Of a stretch of 64,000 bases of DNA, positions 33,301 through 43,205 are shown piece after piece. This DNA is from Pithys albifrons albifrons (Eukaryota; Chordata; Aves; Passeriformes; Thamnophilidae). The notes beneath the pieces are model-generated. The model made no database searches. It was given only the letters and a program-made list of their open reading frames with translations, and was not told the DNA's origin. The translations under genes and the position numbers were made by a program. The stretch spans positions 3,481,057 through 3,545,056 of the forward strand of contig NC_092463.1 in the NCBI RefSeq assembly GCF_047495875.1, in the 5' to 3' direction. The first letter of the stretch is position 1. Each line of letters starts with the position of its first letter.

Positions 33301-36300
33301 CTTCTCTGGCCCCGCTCCAGCCCCTCAATCTCTTTCCTGAACTGAACTTAACATATGGACTCCTGCCTTCTGCCCTGGAGTTGGATTGGCAGGATACCTT
33401 ATCCATGCATCCCAGCAGATATTCTGGGTAGCCCAACTAGCTCTGTTTGTTGTGCTGTTTGCTGTTTAGAGCAGCAAAACCAATTCAAACGTGTCAACTC
33501 TTAACACTTAATCCCACTTCTTGTTGTTGTTCCGTGTCCCACAGGTTTGGGTTGGGTGTTCCTGTTATTCTGAGGAACTCAGAGGAAGCAGAATCCAGCA
33601 CAAGGGTGCTGAAAAAGCGGATGAGACAAGTGAAGAATCCCTTTGGGCTGGAAATCCCTCGTCCTGCTGCAGCTTCACTAACAAGTCAGTGGGTTTCTGG
33701 TGTGATTTTTATCAATTTGGGTTCCTGAACTTGGTACTTTCCATTGTCTTCATAGAATCGTGGAGTGGTCTGGGTTGGAAGTGACCTTGAGGATCATCAT
33801 CAGTCTTGTTCTCACCCTTTTCCTTGATCTTAATTCCTCACAAACACTCTCCCTCCCATCATTCCAACAGCTTATAAACGTGCTGTTTTTAAAAGTGAAG
33901 TGTTTGAATATGTAAGTGCAGTTTAATTCTCATTAATGAAACCCTTCCTGCCATTAAAGATCTTTAAGTAACTAAAACATTTGCAAATTACCAGCTCCTG
34001 TGGGCGTTCCTGTAAGTTTAGCAGGAGGGTGGAATTCTATGGAATTCATTATGGAACATGTGCCACCCACTAAAGTCTAAGCCCACATCTCCATCAGTGT
34101 TTGGAAGTGCCCTATTTTTAATTAATAAATCAATTTGTGTTTTTCTGGAGCTTTGAGCACTTTGACTCCTGTTTATCCAGCAAGTGTTTAGCAGCTGACA
34201 GGTCCAGTACTTGAGTTTTGGAAAGAAAATGGAGCACATGGATAATTTTCTCCTCTCTTTGCATGATCAAGAGCCTTGTTCTTTGAGACCACAGAGAATT
34301 TTGTAGGCCAGTGATCCAATTAGTGCCATTATCTGGGGAGGGAATGGACTTTGGGCCAGGCCTTCTGCTCTTGGATCTGCCTGTGAGGGTGTAAAGTGTT
34401 ACCAGAAGTTAAAATTTACCCTTCATAAAAGGCATGTGCTGCTTTTGTGAGCTTAATGAGCCATTTTATCTCCTCACACCCTCTTCCTCATCTCCACTGA
34501 CTTCCATGAACACTAAAATTAATCAGATTGTTAGATTTGTTTATAATTATAAACAATTTATTTTATAATACTGTTTATAATTTTAGGAGTGAGTGAATTG
34601 CAGCCTGAAGGGACCCTGCAGGAGAAATGGAGAGAGCATGGAATGACAGGACACAGGGAATGGCTTCCCACTGCCAGAGGGCAGGGATAGGTGGGATATT
34701 GAGAAGGAATTCCTGGCTGGGAGGGTGGGCAGGCCCTGGCACAGGTTACCCAGAGAAGCTGTGGCTGCCCCATCCCTGGAAGCGTCCCAGGCCAGGTTGG
34801 ACAGGGCTTGGAGCAACCTGGGATAGTGGGAGGTGTCCCTGCCCATGGCAGGTGGTGGCATTGGATGGTCTTTAAGGTCCCTCCAACCCAAACCATTCTG
34901 GGATTCTGTGACTCTGTGAAGTTGTTTTCTGGTTGTTGCACTTTCAGAAGCTACACTTAGGAATTCCAGAATTCCTGCACATTCCTGAGTTACTGAAATC
35001 CTTGTCCCCTTTGTCCCAGAGGGTGTCACCCTGACTCCGGACTGCCTGGAGCGCTGTGTCCTCACCTGCTACTGGGGCTGCAGCGTCCAGAAGCTCCACG
35101 AGGCCCTGCAGAAACACGTCTACTGCTTCAGAATAAAGACTCCCCAGGCACTGGAGGATGCTCTGTACAATGAATACCTCTACAGACAGCAGTACTTGTA
35201 TCCTTTTCTTAGAGTGTTTTGGCAAAATATGTTCATTTTTTGGCACAGGGAGTGTTGAGACTTGGTGAGCACTCGGCAGTTTTTGGCACAGTGTATTTAT
35301 GAGCAAATATGATGACAAATATTGTGTGTGCAAACCTCAGGTTTGACTGCAGTTGCAGCCACAATGATTGTTTTCCTTGACACAGACAAAGCATTAAAAA
35401 AAATGACAAGGAAGAGAAATATTGTCAGTTACCAGAAGATGCTCAAGTCGTGGATTTTGGCCCCGTGCCCAGATCTCGCTACCCCTTGGTGGCACTGCTG
35501 ACGTTGGCAGATGAAGAAGACAGAGAAATATATGATATTGTAAGTGATATCAGAATATATTTTAGGATTATTTAAGGTCTGAATGTTTCAGGAGAGAGGC
35601 TTGAATAAAGCAGCTTCCCTTCCCTGTCCCATAGAATTTGGTCTTTCACTTCTCACTGATGTCTCCAGGGAAGCCTGGAGGAAGAGCAAGGATAATTTTA
35701 ATATAAAAATGATGTGTGGCATTTGAAAGATGCTCATTTCCCAAAGCTCGTGGCTGCCAGGGTGTCTGTGGCCAGAGAGGAATGAGGGTTGGGGCAGGTT
35801 AGTGAGATGTTACTCTGATTTTTCAGATCACACAGACCTGTGGGGGAGCTCCTGCACCAATATGGAATTTTGGATTCTGTTGGCAAGGCAGGAGGGTTTG
35901 TTTTTCAGTGTCTGGCACACATATTGAGCTGATTGCTGGCTTGGCTGTTGGAAACAGAGAAATCACCTTCCTGCCACAGGTCTGTGTTGTGCAGTTCTGT
36001 CTCTCAGTAGCTCCAGGTGAGTCACAGGAAGGGTGAAGGAACAGACTGATGGGAGATACTCAGCTCCCCCAAAAAGGGTCTCCTCAATCTCTTACTGTTA
36101 AAGCAGCTCCAGCCTTGTCACCTGCAGCTCAATATCCTTTATAAACTCTGAGCTGATTGTTTTTGGGATGATTTGAGACACATTTTTGTCTGTTACCACC
36201 AACTCACTGAACAATAACACAGATGCCTAAACCCACTGAGCACCATTCCATGCATTCATCTGGAAACTGGGATCACAGCAGTGCCCAAGGAATCTCTCCC

Positions 36301-39300
36301 CTTTCCAGGTGATGCCTGTCCTTGGCTTCTTGTCACCCAACCTTAGGACTGCCTTCCTCCCCCTGTCCCCACTCGAGGTGCTTCGCCCAGATTAATAAAT
36401 TTTTATATGTTTGGAGCTCACACTGGTTTATTATAAAGGCTGTAAATTTAATATTTGGATGTGTCTGACATTAGCATGGACATGAATTTGCAAGACTTCT
36501 CTTTTAATCCTTAACACAGCAGAAAGAGCTGGAAGGAGAGTGGGGGAAAGTATTTTTCCTCTGGTTTTGGAGGAAAGATGCTCATCTAGAATCTGTAAAT
36601 ATGGCCAAGGAGTAACTCCACCTTGGCCTTGCCAGTCAGAATTGCATCTGGTTTGTTGAAACAAAGTAGTAAAATATAAATGCAGTGTGGAAAATGATAT
36701 TTGCCAATATGAAATTACAGTTTTGAATTATTTTGTGTGTGTCCATCACTACTGATGGTATTCCAGTATCTCTTCCCTGGGGTTTGTCACCAGAATATCC
36801 CTGTTTGGTTTGGTGCCATAATTTTCCTCTGGCTCCAGAAAATTAGCATGGCCATATATAAGAGTTATAGAAACTATTTGGAGACTGGCAGGGCTAAGTT
36901 TGAAGAAGGTTTGATCTCAGGCATTGTGATATAGGAAAAAAAAGACCTTTTCCCCAAAGAACAGTGAATTCAGTTGATATAAATCCATATGTGTAGGTAC
37001 TAACACATTTAAACTCTCTATTTATTTAGCCATGTGTGGATTTTGAAGTGCAAGTCTGCTTTGCTGTTAACTTTTTTTTTTTAAGCAAAGCAGCTTCTGT
37101 ATTTCGTTTTTCTTTTGACAGCTTCTGGGAAGTACAATAATATTGAATTTCACTTTCTTTTTTCCCTGCTTTTTAGAGGCTGTTGTGTAATTTGGGCAGG
37201 GTGGGGGGCCTGGGCAGAGCAAGCAGGGCTGGGAGGGCTTGTCTTTCCAGAGGAGTTATCCAAAGGCAACCCGTGGGGTGTCAGAATCCTTCCCAGCAAA
37301 ATTTGTCTTGTGCCTGCTCTGTTCACAAGCCAGTGAGTGACATTTCTAAAGGCTTTTCAGAGTCTGAAAACTGTGTGTTTGTGAGGGAAGTGGGAGAAAG
37401 TGGAGAAACTGTTGGAAAGTCCTTGCAGTTTGTCAACTTCTGTCCTGTCTTGGAGCAGCTCCTTGTGAGTCAGTGGAGCAGAAAGGGGAGTGTGGGAGCT
37501 GCTGGGTCTGGTTGGAGTCAGTATCCAGTTGGATTCTCCAAGGCATATCCATGTCTTTGAGGAAGCTCTGCCTCAGCTGCACAAACCTTTCCCTTCAGGG
37601 GAACTGCACTTGCTCAGGTGCCTTTCCAGTTTGGAGTTCTTGAGGTGACCTCAGCACTGTCTGGAACTGCCTGAAGGGAAGTTCTGGCCAGGTGGGGGTT
37701 GGTCTCTTCTCCCAGGCACTCAGCAATAGGACAAGGGGGCACGATGGGCTCAAGCTCTGCCAGGGGAAATTGAAGTTGGAGAGCAGAAAATAATTCTTTG
37801 CAGAGAGAGTGCTCAGGCATTGGAATGGGCTGCCCAGAGAAGGGGTGGATTCCCCATCCCTGGAGGTTTTTAAGGTGAGCTTGGCCGTGGCACTGAGTGC
37901 CATGATCTGGTAAAGGGACTGGAGTTGGCCCAAGGGTTGGACTTGATGATCTCGGAGGTCTTTTCCAACCCAATCCATTCTGTGATTCTGTGAAGTGGGA
38001 GCAGCCAGGGCAGGTCTCCACTGTAACCTGCCCACAGAAGGGCTCCATGGAGAAGCTTCACCAAAGGGTCCCTTGTGCCACATCCTGGTTTTACCTTGTC
38101 CAGCATGTTTTTTTTTGATCTGTGCTTGAAGTCAATGTTGTTGAATTCCTGGTTTTCTAGGGAATTAAGCAGTTCAGAGGCTGTACCAAAGCAAATCATG
38201 GAATCACGGCATGATTTGGTTTGGAAGGGACCTTAAAGACCATCTCATTCCAGCCACTGCCATGGGCAGTTACACCTTCCACTATTCCAGGGTGCTCCAA
38301 GCCCTGTCCAGCCTGGCCTTGGACACTCCCAGGGATGGGGCAGCCACAGCTGCTCTGTCCAACCTGTGCCAGGGCCTTCCCACCCTCCCAGCCAAGAATT
38401 TCTTCCCAGTATTCCACCAATCCCTGCCCTCTGGCAGTGGGAAGCCATTCCCTGTGTCCTGTCCCTCCATCCCTTGTCCCAAGTCCCTCTCCAGCTCTTC
38501 TGGAGCCCCTTTAGGCACTGGAAGGGGCTCTCAGGTCTCCCTGGAGCCTTCTCTTCTCCAGGTGAGCCCCCCCCAGCTCTCCCAGCCTGTCCCCCCAGAG
38601 TGACCCAACCAGAGGCAAACTAAATGTGGCTTTTTTCTGTCTGTAGATTGCAATGGTGGCTGTAATTCACATTCCTGATGAAAGCTACAGACTGTCCTGC
38701 AGAATATTATACCAGTATCTCCTCTTGGCTCAAGGTCAATACCACGATCTGAAGGTAAGCCAAGCCTTGCCTTGCTTGTGTGACAGTGTTAAGTTTAGCT
38801 CATGTGGGCTCTCAGGAGCCTAAATTAGCACAACCCTTCTTTTATCATGCAAAGAACTGGAGGTAGTTAAAATTATTTTATCAGTTAAGTAGTTCCAGAG
38901 GAACTTTCTGTACACAAATATTTTCTATGAAAATATTCGAGATTTCCTGGAAAAATAGTGTGTTTCTAGTCTAGGAGTCCTAGGTTGTGTCCACTGAGTA
39001 AAGCACTAGTTGGAAATGAGCTGTTGAGTGCTTCTTCTCTCCAGAATATTTATTTCCTTGCTAGTCAGTCAAACCAGCTCTTTCTCCAAAATTCCCCTTT
39101 CAATCAGGAAAGTTTCAGAAGAAACTTCCTGTTAAACATTCCTCTTTCTTTCAGTACATGCTCCAGGCTTAGCAGTCATGCCCAGAAGAATTTGCTCTTC
39201 ACATAAAATAAGACAAAAACAGGAGGAGTGGATTGGAGTGTGAGCAAGAGCAGAATGGGTTGAGTGAAGTGGATTTGACAGCAGTGGATATAACTTTGGT

Positions 39301-39980
39301 GGGAATGGGTAGAAGATCCCCCTGGGCACAGAGACTGATAGACCAGAAACAAACCTGAGCTGCTCCAAACCTCCTGATGAAGTTCATGCACGACTCTGGT
39401 TTGATGCAGCCAAGATCTAATCACTTATCCTTAATATTTTCCCAGTGTTCCATGTGATTTTATGCCTCTGAAATGCCTTTATGTGAAGGCCAGACAGCCC
39501 TCAGGGCCCACACAGAGTCTGGACTGCTTATCCCACTGCTCAGCTGACCCAGTGGAGCTTCCACTGTGTGTGCAGGGATGGGGGGAGAGTTTGTTGCCCT
39601 CTAAATATTTGTGTTTATGTGTGTTTTAGCAACTCTTCATGTCTGCAAACAGCCCTGCCCTGCCCTCCAGCAGTGCCTTCCCTGGGGAGAGCAGCACTGA
39701 CAGAACCCTGCTGGAAAAGGCCGGGCTGGCTGGGGACGAACCAGAACTGCAGGAAGAAAACAGCAAAGACTGTGTGGTTTGCCAGAATGGCCCCGTGAAC
39801 TGGGTGCTCCTGCCCTGCAGACACACGTGCCTGTGTGATGGCTGTGTCAGGTACTTCCAGCAGTGCCCAATGTGCAGGCAGTTTGTTCAGGAGTCTTTCC
39901 CACTCTGCAGCAAAAAGGAGCAAGATGAGGACGAATCGACCCGTGGCTCCCAAGATGTTCTTCCTGGACAAGTTTTTTAA
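27277..39980 (+). CDS. CGRRF1: Cell growth regulator with RING finger domain 1, complete coding region in six exons
   Basis: Joining 27277-27380, 33545-33684, 35020-35197, 35392-35539, 38647-38754 and 39630-39980 gives 1029 nt, 342 residues, all in frame. The N terminus [20 protein letters not shown] and the following hydrophobic run to about residue 36 form a membrane anchor. The middle has the conserved [24 protein letters not shown] and [20 protein letters not shown]. Near the C terminus is a C3HC4 RING with C274, C277, C289, H291, C295, C298, C305 and C308 in the spacing Cx2Cx11CxHx3Cx2Cx6Cx2C. RING proteins of this kind act as E3 ubiquitin ligases. CGRRF1 is reported as an ER-associated, p53-inducible growth inhibitor (family knowledge). 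No disabling change is seen. It is divergent from GMFB, with the truncated ITPRIPL1-like frame between them. Confidence 0.95.
27430..27535 (+). mobile_element. CR1 LINE tail in CGRRF1 intron 1
   Basis: GGCTTGGAGCGAGCTGGGAT through CCATGGTAGGGGTGG to CCTTCCGGGATTCT. It lies only about 50 bp past the exon 1 donor. Confidence 0.75.
27685..28080 (+). mobile_element. CR1 LINE 3' fragment in CGRRF1 intron 1
   Basis: GATGGGATGGAGCTGGGGAA through CTGGAGAAAAGGAGGCTCGG to GATTCTGGGATTCT. It differs from the two common types and resembles an older subfamily. A GT-rich microsatellite lies just before it (27650-27684). Confidence 0.8.
29350..29755 (+). mobile_element. CR1 LINE 3' fragment, young type, in CGRRF1 intron 1
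   Basis: Sense copy from TGGAGCACTGGGGAAAGGCT through GAACTGCCTGAAGGGAAGTT to CCCAATCCATTCTATGA. It is nearly identical to the copy at 37640-38000 and shares its CTGCCTG variant. Confidence 0.92.
30465..30680 (+). mobile_element. CR1 LINE 3' fragment
   Basis: TTTAGATGGGATATTGGGAA through GGACAGGGCTTGGAGCAACC to ATATGATTCTGTGG, in sense with CGRRF1. Confidence 0.88.
30940..31256 (-). mobile_element. CR1 LINE 3' fragment, young type
   Basis: The plus strand begins ATAGAATCATAGAATGGATT and ends in AGAACTTCCCTTCAG. This is a 5'-truncated reverse copy. Confidence 0.92.
31955..32320 (-). mobile_element. CR1 LINE 3' fragment
   Basis: The plus strand reads AGGTTGGAAAAGACCCTTGA, CAGCACTAAACCACATCCTC and GGAATGGTGACTCCACCACC, then a decayed 5' part ending 'cctccttttctcca'. 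Confidence 0.85.
32860..33330 (-). mobile_element. CR1 LINE 3' fragment, near full 3' UTR
   Basis: The plus strand begins AGAATCACAGAATCATAGAA and extends past CTCCTCTTCTCCAG to CTCTTCTCTGGCCCCGCTCC. It carries the complement of the CTGCCTG variant. It lies about 215 bp before CGRRF1 exon 2. Confidence 0.92.
33545..33684 (+). CDS. CGRRF1: CGRRF1 exon 2
   Basis: 140 nt encoding (W)[20 protein letters not shown] and [20 protein letters not shown]. The acceptor reads CCCACAG and the donor GTCAGTGG. It enters after two bases of Trp and leaves after one base of the next codon. Confidence 0.95.
33750..33805 (-). mobile_element. Short CR1 LINE tail
   Basis: CATAGAATCGTGGAGTGGTC then GGGTTGGAAGTGACCTTGAG on the plus strand. 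About 55 bp of reversed CR1 3' end, just past exon 2. Confidence 0.65.
34600..34920 (+). mobile_element. CR1 LINE 3' fragment in CGRRF1 intron 2
   Basis: Sense copy from about GCAGCCTGAAGGGACCCTGC through GGACAGGGCTTGGAGCAACC to ATTCTGTGACTCTGTGA. It ends 100 bp before exon 3. Confidence 0.88.
35020..35197 (+). CDS. CGRRF1: CGRRF1 exon 3
   Basis: 178 nt encoding [20 protein letters not shown] then [20 protein letters not shown] and on to NEYLYRQQY plus two bases (TT). The acceptor is GTCCCAG. The exon stops at a perfect U12-type donor GTATCCTTTT. Confidence 0.93.
35198..35391 (+). other. CGRRF1: CGRRF1 intron 3, U12-type GT-AG intron
   Basis: A 194-nt intron with the donor GTATCCTTTT and a perfect branch string TTCCTTGAC at 35373-35381. 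The first AG (35384-35385) is only about 5 nt past the branch adenosine. The second (35390-35391) is about 11 nt past it and yields the conserved reading QYFIKKND, so the second is the likely 3' splice site. Use of the first AG would add two codons (QYLQSIKKND) and also keep the frame. Confidence 0.92.
35392..35539 (+). CDS. CGRRF1: CGRRF1 exon 4
   Basis: 148 nt encoding (F)[20 protein letters not shown] then [20 protein letters not shown] and EEDREIYDI. The donor is GTAAGTG. Confidence 0.94.
37640..38000 (+). mobile_element. CR1 LINE 3' fragment, young type, in CGRRF1 intron 4
   Basis: Sense copy from GAGGTGACCTCAGCACTGTC through GAACTGCCTGAAGGGAAGTT to CCATTCTGTGATTCTGTGAA. It differs from the copy at 29350-29755 at only a few visible positions. 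Confidence 0.92.
38195..38600 (-). mobile_element. CR1 LINE 3' fragment ending near CGRRF1 exon 5
   Basis: The plus strand runs from GGTTTGGAAGGGACCTTAAA through CCAGGGATGGGGCAGCCACA to a CTTCTCTTCTCCAGGTGAGC block and CTCCCAGCCTGTCCC. It ends about 45 bp before the exon 5 acceptor. Confidence 0.88.
38647..38754 (+). CDS. CGRRF1: CGRRF1 exon 5
   Basis: 108 nt (36 codons, phase 0 at both ends) encoding [20 protein letters not shown] then [16 protein letters not shown]. The acceptor is CTGTAG and the donor GTAAGCC. Being in frame at both ends, it could be skipped without a frameshift. Confidence 0.95.
39630..39980 (+). CDS. CGRRF1: CGRRF1 exon 6 (RING finger and stop)
   Basis: 351 nt encoding [20 protein letters not shown], a Ser/Glu-rich linker, the RING ([20 protein letters not shown] and on to QQCPMCRQF) and an acidic tail ending [11 protein letters not shown] at 39978-39980. 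The acceptor is GTTTTAG. Confidence 0.96.
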   Translation, partial: QLFMSANSPALPSSSAFPGESSTDRTLLEKAGLAGDEPELQEENSKDCVVCQNGPVNWVLLPCRHTCLCDGCVRYFQQCPMCRQFVQESFPLCSKKEQDEDESTRGSQDVLPGQVF

Positions 39981-40945
39981 TGGGAGACAGAAATAGAAGA
40001 CCTGGGCTCTGTGCACCAAGATTAAATGTGCAAGCCAGACTGTTCATGGGAGGATATGTAGCAGTAACTTGTAGAGTTTTTACTTTTTATTGTCAGGTAA
40101 TTTTCAGCTTCCTTATTTTCCCTCGCTCCATATGCTCGCAGGAGTGCTGTGCTTATGTGCAGTGTGGACAGGAGAAGTGCGTAGGATGGCTCTGAAGGAT
40201 GTGATTTTATTTATAACTGCTTCCTAGTTTTTCTTGGAGCACTATTGGAGGCTATTTTGACTACTAAATTTAGTGTGTCTAACTAAAAAAAGAGTAGAAC
40301 TTGCAAGTGGGGTTGAACACAAGCTCATTCTATATTTGTTGTATTTAAAATACTAGAGCCATGTGTCATTTTCACTTGGTATAATTTAGAAACTTAGCAC
40401 TTTACAGAATGTACCATATGAAGGAAAGTAAATATTCATTGTTAACCCCTTCTGTATTTATTTTGTGGCTGAAGGCTGGACTGTGGTAGGAGCTGGGAGT
40501 TGGAGTGATCCAGGACACTGTTCCTGGCTGGTTTCAAGGATTTGTTTGTGTGAGAGGGACTTCAGCCAAAGCTCTTTGGAAAGATTTTGGTTGATTATTC
40601 TTGAACTACACGTTGCTGACACTTTCAAGCCTGAGCCCCTACTATGACATCTGGAGACACAGACTTTCAGTCTTGTTGGCAGTGCCTGTAGGAACTTGTT
40701 CTCCATGCAAGTGTTGGTTAATCACTCCCCAGAGTGGTGACTTGGGCAGTTTTGTGGTGCTTTGGGGGATTCCCAGCTCTTTTTCACTTGTGTGGTCAGC
40801 TTGGATGCAAAGTTATCAACCTTTATCAATAGTCCCAGGGAATTTATTTGCTCTAACAAAGAAAGAAGCTGACAAATAGCAGAAAATAATTTCTTTTCCC
40901 TCCAGTGCTGTATTGGCAAAAGCAATAAAAATGGCTGTTGAGAAA
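39981..40945 (+). other. CGRRF1: CGRRF1 3' UTR (inferred)
   Basis: Sequence from the stop codon to about 15-20 nt past the AATAAA at 40924-40929. It contains no repeats. A longer form could use the AATAAA at 41476-41481. Confidence 0.5.
40924..40929 (+). terminator. CGRRF1: Inferred CGRRF1 poly(A) signal
   Basis: AATAAA in the context GCAATAAAAATGGC, followed by GTTGAGAAAATGGTTTGTTT, a moderately GU-rich stretch. It would give a 3' UTR of just under 1 kb. Confidence 0.5.
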
Positions 40946-42734
40946 ATGGTTTGTTTCTTAAGAGAGACACAAATTCTTCTAAAGACAGATGGTCTGAGTT
41001 TCACATCTGCTCATATAAGACAAAATGCTCCTCAGAACCTGTAGAAATTGGGAGTAGCTGCTTTCTGTCATCCCTCTTGTTCCCTTCCAGCTTTTCCCAA
41101 ATCCAGTTCCAGGACAGCAGCTCAGGCAGGTCAGGCCATGCCCCACGTTATTCCACTGCAGCTCCAAGGTACACACACCGTGCTGTGCTCCTCCAAACCA
41201 GGGGAGGAAACTTCCCCTCCTCAAAGGTATTCCATCTTCACCTTTCTATCCTTCTTTTTTTCACTGTTTTCCATGACCCTGCTTCCAAAGTCCTGGCAGT
41301 TACCTCTGAGGAAAAGCTTTAGGTGGTGGTGGGAAGAGCAGTGGTTAGTGAGGACAGATGGAGGTGGGGAACTGATGGATGCAGCCACAGATTTCCAGAG
41401 AGTGATCAGCAGCTGGGTGGAAGACAATTTATCTGCTCTGCCTAAAGTGACGTTCCTGGCCAAGGACAACTCTGGAATAAACTGCTGGACAAACCAGCCT
41501 TTTATTTGCACTTTGTGTCAGAAAGGAGTGACACCCTGAGGTGTCTGGGAGTGTTTGATCCATGGCAGCAGCTGCTTCCATAAGAACAGTTTCCACAGCA
41601 TGTGGGACAGTGGCTGGACAGCTTGTTATTCCAGAGGAGCAGGTTAATGCTGTGCTGGTCCCAGCCCAGAGCTGGGCACTGATAATTAGCAGGGCTTGTT
41701 TGCCCACTAAGCTGATAAAAAGGGTGTTGTTTACTGCTTGACCACAGTAGTCACTGATACAAAATCAATTAATTAAACTCTCCCAATGAGGCAGTGTGAT
41801 CCAAACCCGTGAGCTTGTTTTATCTCAGAGTGAAATAGTATTCAAGCAACCCCACAGAGAGTTGCCTGGTCTGTCTCATCCTTCAATCGATGCCAGAATT
41901 AAATAATAATGGCAAACAGGATGTAGCTGTGCTGAACTGCCAGGTCATGTATTTACCATTAAGTCTGTCCCAGCTTTTCATTTGTTTCATCTTCTTTTAA
42001 TAACATTTTCTAGAGATGCTTAGTTGCTTTCTCAGCTCTAACAAGCTTCCTTGCTGGCCCAAATGAAAGATCTGATGGAGAGTTATAAAAAGTGCAGTAG
42101 CTGCCTGATTACATTTGCCCTTCTTCTAAGGAGCTGTCCCAAAATATGGATCAGGTGAGAAGGAAAAGGAGCAGCTCTAAAGCTGCCTTGGGTGTCCCCT
42201 GGCTGTCTTAAAACAGGGATTCAAGGTTCTAAGAGAGAAGTAAATCCTTCCTGTGACCCACAAAAACAGAGTGTATTGGCAGAGGCTGTTCTGCTCTGCC
42301 ACCCTGTTGTAATGCAGGTAACATAACGTTCCTTTTGTGCTCATTATAAATGGTGTTTATAGATTTAGTGACATGAAGGAGCACTTCTGGCAACAAGATT
42401 TGCTTCTTTCCAGGAGCATTGGGGTGTTACAGGTCTCTGATGGGTTTTGCTGCGGGAGAGGTTGGGTTGGTTTGGCTCATTAACTAATCAGAGCTGAGGC
42501 TTTGAAATGGGTTGCTCAGACTCAGTGGTGCTACTTAGGGATGTCCCCACGTGTCTTTCCAAGTGCCAATGGACTATGACAGGGACACCTTCCTTCTGCA
42601 GAGAAAACTGCTGTGTTAGGATCTTCCTTCCTCCCTCCCTGCCTCCTCCAAGCAGAGCAAAAATGGTGGGAGGGCAAATCCAGGTCAGTTCAGGTGGTTG
42701 CTGCACCACTCCCTGACAGGAGGCTGTAGCCAGC

Positions 42735-43205
42735 TGTGGGTTGGTCTCTTCTCCCAGGAAACAAGCAATAGGACAAGAGGAAACAGCCTCAAGTTGGCCA
42801 GCAGAGGTTTAGGTTGGATATTAGGGAAGATCTCATAACTCTCTGTAACCTCAGCACTGTCTAGAACTCCCTGAAGGGAAGTTCTGGCCAGGTGGGGGTT
42901 GGTCTCTTCTCCCAGGCACTCAGCAATAGGACAAGGGGGCACGATGGGCTCAAGCTCTGCCAGGGGAAATTTCAGTTGGAGATCAGAAAGAAATTCTTTG
43001 CAGAGACAGTGCTCAGACATTGGAATGGGCTGCCCAGAGAAGGGGTGGATTCCCCATCCCTGGAGGTTTTTAAGGTGAGATTGGCCATGGCACTGAGTGC
43101 CATGATCTGGTAAAGGGACTGGAGTTGGACCAAGGGTTGGACTTAATGATCTTGGAGGTCTTTTCCAACCCAGTCCATTCTATGATTCTATGATTCTATG
43201 ATCCC
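42735..43205 (+). mobile_element. Two CR1 LINE fragments back to back
   Basis: An older piece (42735-42847: GGTTGGTCTCTTCTCCCAGG, then AGCAATAGGACAAGAGGAAA) stops at 'atctcataactctctg'. A young-type copy (42848-43205) begins directly with ACCTCAGCACTGTCTAGAAC and repeats the same LINE interval. The second ends with three intact ATTCTATG units, the best-preserved tail in the window. Confidence 0.88.
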
